Part shown: piece after piece, positions 57,155 through 64,000 of the stretch
Position numbering within the stretch: the stretch's first letter is position 1
How the letters are laid out: each line of letters opens with the position of its first letter
Assembly (NCBI RefSeq): GCF_009903625.1
Contig: NZ_CP047569.1
Location: forward strand, 2,078,501-2,142,500
Length of the DNA: 64,000 nt
Origin: Microbulbifer sp. ALW1
Lineage (GTDB): Bacteria; Pseudomonadota; Gammaproteobacteria; Pseudomonadales; Cellvibrionaceae
Direction of reading: 5' to 3'
Position numbers and translations under genes: made by a program
Notes under the pieces: model-generated
What the model was told of the DNA's origin: nothing
The model's input: only the letters and a program-made list of their open reading frames with translations
The model's database searches: none

Positions 57155-58414
57155 ATGGCATTTCCCGCACTGGCGGCACGACTGCGAACATTCCTGCTCG
57201 GTTATAGTGGCACCTCCCTGGCGACAGGCCTGCAGGTGGTGTTGTTGCCGTGGATTGCGGTTTCCCTGGTGGAGTTGCCCGCACTGCAACTGGGCTGGGT
57301 ACAGGCGTCGGTACTCTTGCCAAATCTCATCCTGCTGTTGTTCGGCGGCGCTCTTGCGGATCGCTTTGACTCCGCACGTGTTGCCGCCTTGTCCTGCATT
57401 GGCCTTGGACTGTGTCATTCCGCACTGGCGTTTTACCTGTTGTATCAGGTACCGAGCCTGTCACTGCTACTGGTCTACGGTATCAGCCTGGGAATTTGCA
57501 TGGCCTTTCTGCAGCCGGCGCGCGATAACCTTGTGCAGCGCTGTGCACGTACACCAGAGGACGGCAGCGGGCGATTGAGCGAAAGCCGGGTGCAGCATAC
57601 GGTTACCTGGATGATGCTCGCCCAGTACGGCGGCCAGGCCATCGGCATGCTGTTGGCGAGTCGCTTTGACCACTGGGGGGCGGAGCCACTATTGCTGATT
57701 CAGGTTTTCGCACTGATGCTGGCCGCGCTGTTTTTCTTTTTTATGCGGCACCTGGGACCGGCGCCGAAAGCCCCGAAACTGAAACTGCCCTCTGCGCTAC
57801 TGGAAGGTTTTGCCGAGGTGAAAAAGAGCCGGGCCATCTCCGAACTGGTATTGCTGGTGGGGTTTAACGGCCTGGTGCACATCGGCGTGTTTCTGGTGGT
57901 GTTGCCACTGATGGCCGACAGCTATGACCGCGGTGCCAGCTACTACGCCACGCTGCAGATTGCATTCGTCGCCGGCACTGTGGTTGCCACTGTCGCCATG
58001 CTGCGGCGGGGGCAGGGCAATCAGCCCGGGCGCGGGGTGCTGATGTGCCTGCTATACAGTGCTGCGCTGTTGATCGCCATCAGTTTTGGTCCCACACCAT
58101 TCGGGTTGATGCTGCTGTGTGCCTGTTGGGGCGCGGTGGCGGCGGCCTCTGCCGCTCTGGGTAAGTCCATCGTACAGTTGCTGGCGCCGGAGCAGGTGCG
58201 CAGCCGGATTATTTCCATCTACCAGCTTTCACTGTTTGGTTCAGCTGCCATCGGCGCCCTGGCCGCCGGTGTGATCAGCGAGTTTTCTGCACCGCTGACC
58301 ACCCTTTGGTGGGCGGGGATCTTCAGCCTCGTCGCCTTTGTGCTGGCGTGGTTCAGCGGCGCCCTGCGGGAGTTGAGTGTCCGCGATGGCGATGCCGAGA
58401 ATCCGCAAGCCTGA
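57155..58414 (+). CDS. MFS transporter
   Basis: Protein of 419 residues with about twelve hydrophobic segments and the MFS loop 2-3 signature as GGALADRFDSARV near residue 67. The general layout resembles MFS_3/enterobactin-exporter-type efflux permeases. The substrate cannot be deduced. It is on the plus strand, 194 bases after tgpA, and is followed after 52 bases by a second, only distantly similar MFS gene, so the two may be cotranscribed. Confidence 0.87.
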   Translation: MAFPALAARLRTFLLGYSGTSLATGLQVVLLPWIAVSLVELPALQLGWVQASVLLPNLILLLFGGALADRFDSARVAALSCIGLGLCHSALAFYLLYQVPSLSLLLVYGISLGICMAFLQPARDNLVQRCARTPEDGSGRLSESRVQHTVTWMMLAQYGGQAIGMLLASRFDHWGAEPLLLIQVFALMLAALFFFFMRHLGPAPKAPKLKLPSALLEGFAEVKKSRAISELVLLVGFNGLVHIGVFLVVLPLMADSYDRGASYYATLQIAFVAGTVVATVAMLRRGQGNQPGRGVLMCLLYSAALLIAISFGPTPFGLMLLCACWGAVAAASAALGKSIVQLLAPEQVRSRIISIYQLSLFGSAAIGALAAGVISEFSAPLTTLWWAGIFSLVAFVLAWFSGALRELSVRDGDAENPQA

Positions 58415-58466
58415 ACTTCCGCATTCTTGTTCCGAAAAACGCAAGCAATTCGAGCCCTAGACCACT

Positions 58467-59669
58467 ATGTTGCAATCCTTCCACTGGCGCCGGCCAGAAA
58501 TTCTGCTGCTGTTGCTGGCCCTGGCCATGCCACTTTCTTTTGGCGTTTGGCAGGCGCTGCTGAATAACTTTGTCATCGAGCGGGCGCAATTTACCGGTGC
58601 GGAAATTGGACTGTTGCAGAGTGTGCGGGAGATTCCCGGCTTTCTCGCATTTACCGTGGTATTTGTGCTTTTTCTGGTGCGCGAGCAGCGGTTGGCATTT
58701 ATCTCGCTGATTGCCACCGGGGTGGGGGTGGCGATTACCGGTTATTTCCCCACGACGGTCGGACTGCTCTGCACCACGTTGCTGATGTCCGTGGGATTCC
58801 ATTATTACGAAGCCCTCAAGACCTCACTCGCCCTGCAGTGGTTGCCCAAGGAGACCTCTGCCATCTGGCTGGGGCGGATTATGGCGGTCGGCTCCCTCGC
58901 ATCACTGGTGGCCTATGGGATGGTCTGGTTTACCTCACAGCAGCTACAGCTGGATTACACTTGGATTTACCTGTTGGGCGGCGGCATGACGGTGGCCATT
59001 GTGGCGACTCTGTGGCTGTTGTTCCCCAGTTTTGACCAACCTCATGTGCAGCACAAAAAAATTATCCTGCGCAAACGCTACTGGCTGTATTACGCGCTGA
59101 CGTTTATGAGTGGCGCGCGGCGGCAGATCTTCGTGGTTTTCGCTGGCTTTCTGATGGTGGAAAAGTTCGGTTACAGCGTTGCGGAAGTGGCGCAGCTGTT
59201 TATCGTCAACCACCTGCTGAATCTGTACCTGGCTCCGAAAATAGGCCGCTTCATCGTGCGCTTTGGCGAGCGCCGTGCCCTGACTGTGGAATATATCGGC
59301 TTGATTCTGGTGTTTGGTGGCTACGCGCTGGTAGAGACCGCGACCGCGGCTGCCGTGCTTTACATCATTGATCACCTCTTCTTCTCCATGGCCATTGCCA
59401 TCAAGACGTACTTCCAGAAAATTGTGGACGAGCGGGACATCGCCTCATCGGCCGCCGTCAGCTTTACCATCAACCACATCGCTGCGGTCGTTATTCCGGT
59501 GGCCTTTGGGCTTATGTGGCTGGTATCGCCGGCAGCGGTTTTCTGGTGTGGCGCGGTCATGGCCGCGGGCTCTCTGTTGCTAGCTCAGAATATTCCCGGT
59601 CTACCGGCAGTCGGCAATGAGGTGCGCTGGGGCAAGGTGCCGGCGGTAACACCAAAACCGGTGGTTTAG
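58467..59669 (+). CDS. MFS transporter, second gene
   Basis: Protein of 400 residues with about eleven or twelve transmembrane segments. It lacks the classical loop 2-3 motif but has FVLFLVREQRLAFISLI and later GERRALTVEYIGLI, giving a second MFS-like pattern. Nothing identifies a substrate. A start at ATG 58467 is preceded by weak ribosome-binding sequence. It lies between the first MFS gene and the HPP-family gene, with only 11 bases to the latter. Confidence 0.82.
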   Translation: MLQSFHWRRPEILLLLLALAMPLSFGVWQALLNNFVIERAQFTGAEIGLLQSVREIPGFLAFTVVFVLFLVREQRLAFISLIATGVGVAITGYFPTTVGLLCTTLLMSVGFHYYEALKTSLALQWLPKETSAIWLGRIMAVGSLASLVAYGMVWFTSQQLQLDYTWIYLLGGGMTVAIVATLWLLFPSFDQPHVQHKKIILRKRYWLYYALTFMSGARRQIFVVFAGFLMVEKFGYSVAEVAQLFIVNHLLNLYLAPKIGRFIVRFGERRALTVEYIGLILVFGGYALVETATAAAVLYIIDHLFFSMAIAIKTYFQKIVDERDIASSAAVSFTINHIAAVVIPVAFGLMWLVSPAAVFWCGAVMAAGSLLLAQNIPGLPAVGNEVRWGKVPAVTPKPVV

Positions 59670-59680
59670 GCGGCTAGTGA

Positions 59681-60685
59681 ATGAAGGGGAATACGTTGGT
59701 CGTGTATCGCGCGTTGCGGGCCTATCTCGGCATAGAGAAAAACAGTACCAGTCACCGGGAGAAATTGATTTCGGCCCTGGGGGCTGCGCTGGCGATTCTC
59801 GCAGTATTCTCGGCGACCCAGCAGGCACTGGCCGCGGAGCTGATCGATATCTCCACCAGCTACTTCATCATCGCCTCAATGGGCGCCAGCGCGGTATTGC
59901 TGTTTGCGGTGCCTCACGGCGCGCTGTCGCAACCCTGGGCGCTCGCCGGCGGTCACCTGATCTCGGCATTTGTCGGTGTTTTGTGTCATCAGTGGATAGG
60001 TCCGCAATTGCTGGCCGCGGGTGTTGCCGTGGGCCTTGCAGTAGCCGCCATGTATTACCTGCGCTGTATACACCCGCCGGGCGGTGCCACCGCCCTGACG
60101 GCGGTAACCGGTGGTGATGCCGTCTATCAACTGGGGTTCGACTTTTTGCTGGTCCCGATTCTTACCAATGTACTGCTGATACTGCTCGTGGCTGTTGCCT
60201 TCAACAGCCTGTTCTACTGGCGGCGCTATCCGGTTCACCTGGGGCGCCGGTCCAAGCGGTTACCGGTTGCAGAGCCTTCCGGGCGCGAAGTCGAAATTAC
60301 CCAGGAAGACTTTGCGGCGGCGATCCAGCAGCAGGATTCTTTCGTGGATATTACCGCGGAGGGCTTGACCGAATTGCTGGAACTGGCCAAACAGCATGCA
60401 GAGCGAAATGTGGTGCACCCGCGGGAAATCGTCGCCGGGTGTTGCTATAGCAACGGCAAACTCGGTAAGTTGTGGAGCGTGCGGCAGGTGGTAGACGAGT
60501 CGCGCGAGCCGCCGCCGGTGCAAGACCGGATTATCTACAAAGTGCTGGCCGGTGACGGTTCCTACGATACCGGGATTTGCCTGCGGGACGACTTTCGCCA
60601 GTGGGCGCGCTTTGAAGTGATACTCAAAAATGGCCACTGGGTAAAAACCGGGGACAGTGTCGATGAGGAGCATCCGGCGGCGTAA
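59681..60685 (+). CDS. HPP-family membrane protein with soluble C-terminal domain
   Basis: Protein of 334 residues. The N-terminal half has four hydrophobic segments (about 28-50, 60-80, 88-135 and 148-170) and the HPP motif in CIHPPGGATALTAVTGGDA, typical of the HPP family, some of which carry nitrite. The C-terminal half (about 190-334) is soluble; a CBS pair is common there in relatives but is not obvious here. It is the last plus-strand gene before the edge operon, with 11 bases to the preceding MFS gene. Confidence 0.85.
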   Translation: MKGNTLVVYRALRAYLGIEKNSTSHREKLISALGAALAILAVFSATQQALAAELIDISTSYFIIASMGASAVLLFAVPHGALSQPWALAGGHLISAFVGVLCHQWIGPQLLAAGVAVGLAVAAMYYLRCIHPPGGATALTAVTGGDAVYQLGFDFLLVPILTNVLLILLVAVAFNSLFYWRRYPVHLGRRSKRLPVAEPSGREVEITQEDFAAAIQQQDSFVDITAEGLTELLELAKQHAERNVVHPREIVAGCCYSNGKLGKLWSVRQVVDESREPPPVQDRIIYKVLAGDGSYDTGICLRDDFRQWARFEVILKNGHWVKTGDSVDEEHPAA

Positions 60686-60759
60686 ACGCTGCTCTTCATC
60701 ACGCTGTTCCTCATCTCACAATTCCTCATCATGCAGCTCCTCATCTTGGATTGCCCGGC

Positions 60760-62514
60760 CTACCAGCGGTTGCTGATCCACAGTGTCTGGTAGGGATCGA
60801 GGGTCACCGTAGCCAGCATATCGTCAAAGGTGGCATCACTCACCAGGTCTTTCCACTGGTCGGTGCCGATCAGGTTGATTGCATTCAGGGAAATAGTCTG
60901 CGGCTGGTCGGAGATGTTGTTCAGGCAGAAAATGCTTTGCCGGCGGTCCAGGCTCTGGCGCCAGAAAGCAAACACCTGATCTCCCAGGTGCAGGGTGAAC
61001 TGGGTGGCATTGGGATGAAAGGCCGGTTGCTCCCGCCGTAGCTGGATCAGGCGCCGCAACTGGGAGAAGACCCGGTGGTGGTGGCTTTCCGGGTCCGCCA
61101 GTTTCTCGTTCAGTTCCTGCTCCTGCCACTGACGCCGGTTGATCGCACGGTTGTGGCCGTGCTCCTTCATCCGCTCGTAGTCGTTAGTGGTGCCTACCAA
61201 GCTGTGCAGGTAGAACGCCGGAATTCCCTCCAGCGCCAGCATGATGGCGTGGGCGCAGATAAAGCGCCGCAGCTGCCAGTGATCCTCCCCGGCGGTAGTA
61301 CCTTTGAGGGCATCGAACAGGGAAATATTGATTTCGTAAGGCTTGTTGCTGCCGTCATCCAGCGCGCGCCAGGAAATCTGCCCACCGAAATTTTCCATGG
61401 TCTGGATCAGCGCTTCCTGCTCACTTTCATTCAGCAGTCCTTCCACCGGCCGCAGGCCGATACCATCGTGGGAGGCGATAAAGTTGAAATAAGTGGTGCC
61501 GTTCTGAGCCGGTGGCATGCTCATCAGCCAGTTTTTCAGGTGTCGGCAGTTGCCCGAGACCAGGGTGTTCACCAGCAGCGGTGGCAGGGAAAAGTTGTAA
61601 ATACAGTGGGCTTCGTTGGCGTTGCCAAAATAAGAAAGGTTTTCCTGGTTGGGAATGTTGGTCTCGGTAATGATCACTGCATTGGGATCGGCGTGCTCGA
61701 TCAGGGTGCGCAACAGACGGACTATTTCGTGGGTTTCCTCCAGGTTCAGGCAGTTGGTGCCCAGCCGCTTCCAGATAAATGCCACCGCATCCAGGCGGAA
61801 GATACGCACACCCATATCCAGATACAGTCGGATGATATCGACAATTTTGGCCAGCACTTTGGGGTTGGCAAAGTTCAGGTCGACCTGGTCGTGGCCAAAG
61901 GTACACCACACATGGCGGGTTCCGGTGGGGGTGCTGGTGGCCCGTAACAGGGGCGTCACCCGGGGGCGGACCACCTGGCTTAAATCCTCCTTGGGATCGG
62001 CTTCGACAAAAAAGTCACTGCCCGGGTCATCGCCTTTCTGGTAATTCTGAAACCATTCGTGCTGCGCAGAACAGTGATTGATCACCAGGTCCGCCATCAA
62101 GTGAAAATCCGTGCTGATACGGAGGATGTCACTCCAGTCTCCCAGCGGTGGATCCACCTGCTTGTAGGCGGACACGGCAAAGCCATCGTCGCTGGTATAA
62201 GGGAAGAACGGCAGTATGTGCACCGTGTTGATCAGCATCGGGAAGTGCGCCTGCAGAAAGTGGTGCAGGGTTTTCAGGGGCGGTTGGTTGTCGCTGAGGA
62301 TACTGTTGCCATAGGTGATTACGGCAATGTCGGTCTGGTCCCAGAGATTTTTATGGGCAAGGGGGCTTTGGCAATCATCATCCAGCCGCATGGTGTGGAT
62401 GAGAACCAGCGCAATACTCTCAATTTCTTGTTGTGGATAGATGAACGCCAGGTGGTCAATGACTTTCTGGTGCAGTACTTCCTTGATTGGCAAATGTGTA
62501 TTTGGTTGACTCAC
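60760..62514 (-). CDS. GH13 sucrose-phosphorylase-like enzyme, probable glucosylglycerate phosphorylase
   Basis: Protein of 584 residues, glycoside hydrolase family 13 (subfamily 18 style). The nucleophile is Asp242 in FRLDAVAF, the acid/base Glu284 in ITETNIPN and the transition-state Asp350 in ASHDGIG. The subfamily includes sucrose, sucrose-6-phosphate, glucosylglycerol and glucosylglycerate phosphorylases. Genomic context with a GpgS-type synthase 46 bases upstream favours glucosylglycerate as substrate, which would yield glucose 1-phosphate and glycerate; this is inference. Start is GTG 62514 after a G-rich run. It converges with the HPP gene. Confidence 0.85.
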   Translation of the reverse strand: MSQPNTHLPIKEVLHQKVIDHLAFIYPQQEIESIALVLIHTMRLDDDCQSPLAHKNLWDQTDIAVITYGNSILSDNQPPLKTLHHFLQAHFPMLINTVHILPFFPYTSDDGFAVSAYKQVDPPLGDWSDILRISTDFHLMADLVINHCSAQHEWFQNYQKGDDPGSDFFVEADPKEDLSQVVRPRVTPLLRATSTPTGTRHVWCTFGHDQVDLNFANPKVLAKIVDIIRLYLDMGVRIFRLDAVAFIWKRLGTNCLNLEETHEIVRLLRTLIEHADPNAVIITETNIPNQENLSYFGNANEAHCIYNFSLPPLLVNTLVSGNCRHLKNWLMSMPPAQNGTTYFNFIASHDGIGLRPVEGLLNESEQEALIQTMENFGGQISWRALDDGSNKPYEINISLFDALKGTTAGEDHWQLRRFICAHAIMLALEGIPAFYLHSLVGTTNDYERMKEHGHNRAINRRQWQEQELNEKLADPESHHHRVFSQLRRLIQLRREQPAFHPNATQFTLHLGDQVFAFWRQSLDRRQSIFCLNNISDQPQTISLNAINLIGTDQWKDLVSDATFDDMLATVTLDPYQTLWISNRW

Positions 62515-62560
62515 AATTTCCCCCCCCGGAATTGACGGAACATTTATTTTTTGGCCGTAA

Positions 62561-63784
62561 TCAGGCGTTGTACTCTTCGTAGTCTGCTTCTACCGCGTGT
62601 TTCAACTGTTTGAGAAAACCCGGTTCCGCACTGGTAATCCGGTTCCAGCTCGGAATAAAGGGGGTTTCCATCGGGTTCTGTAAAAAAGCCTGCCCCGCTT
62701 TCACCAGGTTGCTGGCAAAAAGTTCTACGGTCTGCTCTTCCTTGTGAATGTCAAAGTTCAGTCCATTGATGATGGCGTCATTGCGGTAGGTCTCGACAAA
62801 ATCCAGTGCTACGCGGAAATAGGTGGCCTTGATACTGCGGAAGGTTTCGGACGAGAACACCGTCCCCTGGGTGGCCAACTTGCGAAAAAACGATTTGGCG
62901 ATATCGATCGACATCTTCGACAGGCCGCAATGCTCATCGTCGAAGGATACATTCTGGTGTTTGTGGTCGTAGGCGTGGGCGATATCCACCTGACAAAGAC
63001 GGTTGGTGGAATAGTTACGGTGCATTTCGGAGAGCACGCCAATCTCCAGTCCCCAGTCACTGGGGATGCGCAGGTCGTTGATGACATCGCGCCGGAAAGA
63101 AAACTCACCGGCCAGGGAGTAGCGGAAACTGTCCATGTACTCCAGGTAAGGGGTATGGCCGTAGATTTTTTTCAGGGTGCGGATCAGTGGGGTGACCAGC
63201 AGGCGGCATACGCGGCCGTTGATTTTGCCGTTGGCGACGCGGGAATAATAGCCTTTGCAGAATTCGTAACTGAAGTTGGGGTTGGCCACCGGGTAGAAGA
63301 GTCGGGCCAGCATCATGCGGTCGTAAGTAACGATGTCGCAATCGTGCAGGGCAATGGCTTCACCGCGGCGGGAGGCGAGAATATAGCCGAGGCAATACCA
63401 CACGTTGCGCCCCTTGCCCGCGTCCTTGGGAGCCAGGCCGTCGCGCTGTAACTGCGCGTCCAGCTCGCGCAACCTTGGGCCATCGTTCCAGAGCACGCGC
63501 ACATGTTGCGGCAGTATGCTGAATTGTTTGAGGGCGTCGCGGTACTGGGATTCATTCGCGCGATCAAGGCCAATCACGATTTCGGAAATATAAGGGACTT
63601 CCGCCAGAATTTTCAGGATTTTGGGAAGGGCCTCACCTTCGAGCTCGGAGTAGAGGGATGGGAGCAGCAGAGACATGGGGCGGTGTTTGGAAAAGCGGAT
63701 CAGGTCCGCTTCCATATCTTCCAGGCTGCGGTTGGACAGGTTGTGCAGGGTCGTGATGTCGCCATTCTGAAAAAAGTCGGTCAC
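62561..63784 (-). CDS. gpgS: Glucosyl-3-phosphoglycerate synthase
   Basis: Protein of 407 residues of the GT81/GT-A type: [11 protein letters not shown] near the N-terminus, IVIGLDRAN, the [11 protein letters not shown] block and the metal-binding [12 protein letters not shown] (Asp148-Asp150). GpgS transfers glucose from a nucleotide sugar to 3-phosphoglycerate. Product dephosphorylation by the phosphatase encoded just upstream (cut by the edge) would give glucosylglycerate, a compatible solute used under salt or nitrogen stress. The gap to the phosphatase is 59 bases, so the three genes read as one operon. Confidence 0.88.
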   Translation of the reverse strand: MTDFFQNGDITTLHNLSNRSLEDMEADLIRFSKHRPMSLLLPSLYSELEGEALPKILKILAEVPYISEIVIGLDRANESQYRDALKQFSILPQHVRVLWNDGPRLRELDAQLQRDGLAPKDAGKGRNVWYCLGYILASRRGEAIALHDCDIVTYDRMMLARLFYPVANPNFSYEFCKGYYSRVANGKINGRVCRLLVTPLIRTLKKIYGHTPYLEYMDSFRYSLAGEFSFRRDVINDLRIPSDWGLEIGVLSEMHRNYSTNRLCQVDIAHAYDHKHQNVSFDDEHCGLSKMSIDIAKSFFRKLATQGTVFSSETFRSIKATYFRVALDFVETYRNDAIINGLNFDIHKEEQTVELFASNLVKAGQAFLQNPMETPFIPSWNRITSAEPGFLKQLKHAVEADYEEYNA

Positions 63785-63843
63785 GGTGTGCTTCCTTGTT
63801 TTCTGTCAATGTGAATCTTGGTTTGCCGTTTGCGAGAATCGAG

Positions 63844-64000
63844 TCAGTGAAAATCCGCGGTAAAGATTTCCTGTATTGCTTCTGCCCAGCCCAGGGGCCC
63901 GGTTTCCCGGGTGGTGATCAGTTTTGGGTGGTGCGGCAGGCTCGGCGGTGCGTGGGTCGGTGAGCGCACAACAATGGCAATGTCGGCCACCTTGAGCATG
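63844..64000 (-). CDS. Glucosyl/mannosyl-3-phosphoglycerate phosphatase, C-terminus only
   Basis: Fifty-two residues of a minus-strand frame ending at TGA 63844-63846; the gene begins beyond the right edge. The visible end, VADIAIVVRSPTH... ITTRETGPLGWAEAIQEIF, matches the conserved C-terminus of HAD-family mannosyl- or glucosyl-3-phosphoglycerate phosphatases (MpgP/GpgP). It would supply the dephosphorylation step between GpgS and free glucosylglycerate. The catalytic DxD motif lies outside the window. Confidence 0.75.
   Translation of the reverse strand, partial: MLKVADIAIVVRSPTHAPPSLPHHPKLITTRETGPLGWAEAIQEIFTADFH

Overview
The window looks like the chromosome of a free-living, aerobic, moderately GC-rich gammaproteobacterium. 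Gene content and order resemble pseudomonads and Cellvibrionales (a marine Microbulbifer-like organism is my guess, not proven). Two blocks of Pseudomonas-like synteny are visible: argF / argD / grxD / bfr / bfd / ahpC-type peroxiredoxin, and leuCDB / asd / usg / fimV / truA / trpF / trpBA / accD / folC / dedD-like / cvpA / purF / metZ. NrdA carries two N-terminal ATP-cone regions, as in Pseudomonas. No rRNA, tRNA, CRISPR array or complete insertion sequence was recognised.

Layout. 1-5.7 kb: small accessory genes, all on the minus strand: a YcxB-like membrane protein (cut by the left edge), a GFA-family protein, a YugP-type zinc protease, an NlpC/P60 lipoprotein, a free-standing AHH-nuclease toxin with an Imm11-type immunity gene, and two methyltransferases. 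6-8 kb: an AT-rich gene for a secreted beta-helix protein with six FG-GAP-like calcium loops. 8-13.5 kb: class Ia ribonucleotide reductase (nrdA-nrdB) with a leader of almost 1 kb containing a perfect DnaA box. 13.5-20 kb: arginine biosynthesis (argD-argF), monothiol glutaredoxin, bacterioferritin and its ferredoxin, a DUF2254 membrane protein and a 2-Cys peroxiredoxin. 20-30.8 kb: a class C beta-lactamase-like hydrolase, htpG with a sigma-32-like promoter, gpsA, two tandem DUF4389 genes, sixA, an alpha/beta hydrolase, a CHMI-like isomerase, folE, prmB and aroC.

30.8-52.7 kb is mainly core biosynthesis on the plus strand. A LysR regulator diverges from leuC-leuD-leuB (leucine). Then come asd (aspartate family), its inactive-looking paralogue usg, the polar hub/pilus protein fimV, truA, trpF-trpB-trpA (tryptophan), accD (fatty acids), folC (folate), a SPOR-domain cell-division protein, cvpA, purF (purines) and metZ (methionine).

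52.7-64 kb: a 111-bp foldback repeat precedes a moxR-DUF58-tgpA operon (AAA ATPase, DUF58 protein, membrane transglutaminase). Two MFS transporters and an HPP-family membrane protein follow. At the right edge, on the minus strand, an apparent glucosylglycerate operon comprises a cut-off phosphatase, a GpgS-type glucosyl-3-phosphoglycerate synthase and a GH13 sucrose-phosphorylase-like enzyme, which fits compatible-solute metabolism in a saline habitat.

Most of the window is ordinary core genome. The parts most worth a second look are the 2.7-8 kb accessory stretch (toxin/immunity pair, scattered 20-bp motif, repeat-built secreted protein), the foldback element at 52.8 kb, the nrd leader and the edge operon. 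I did not find a clearly new multi-gene system.
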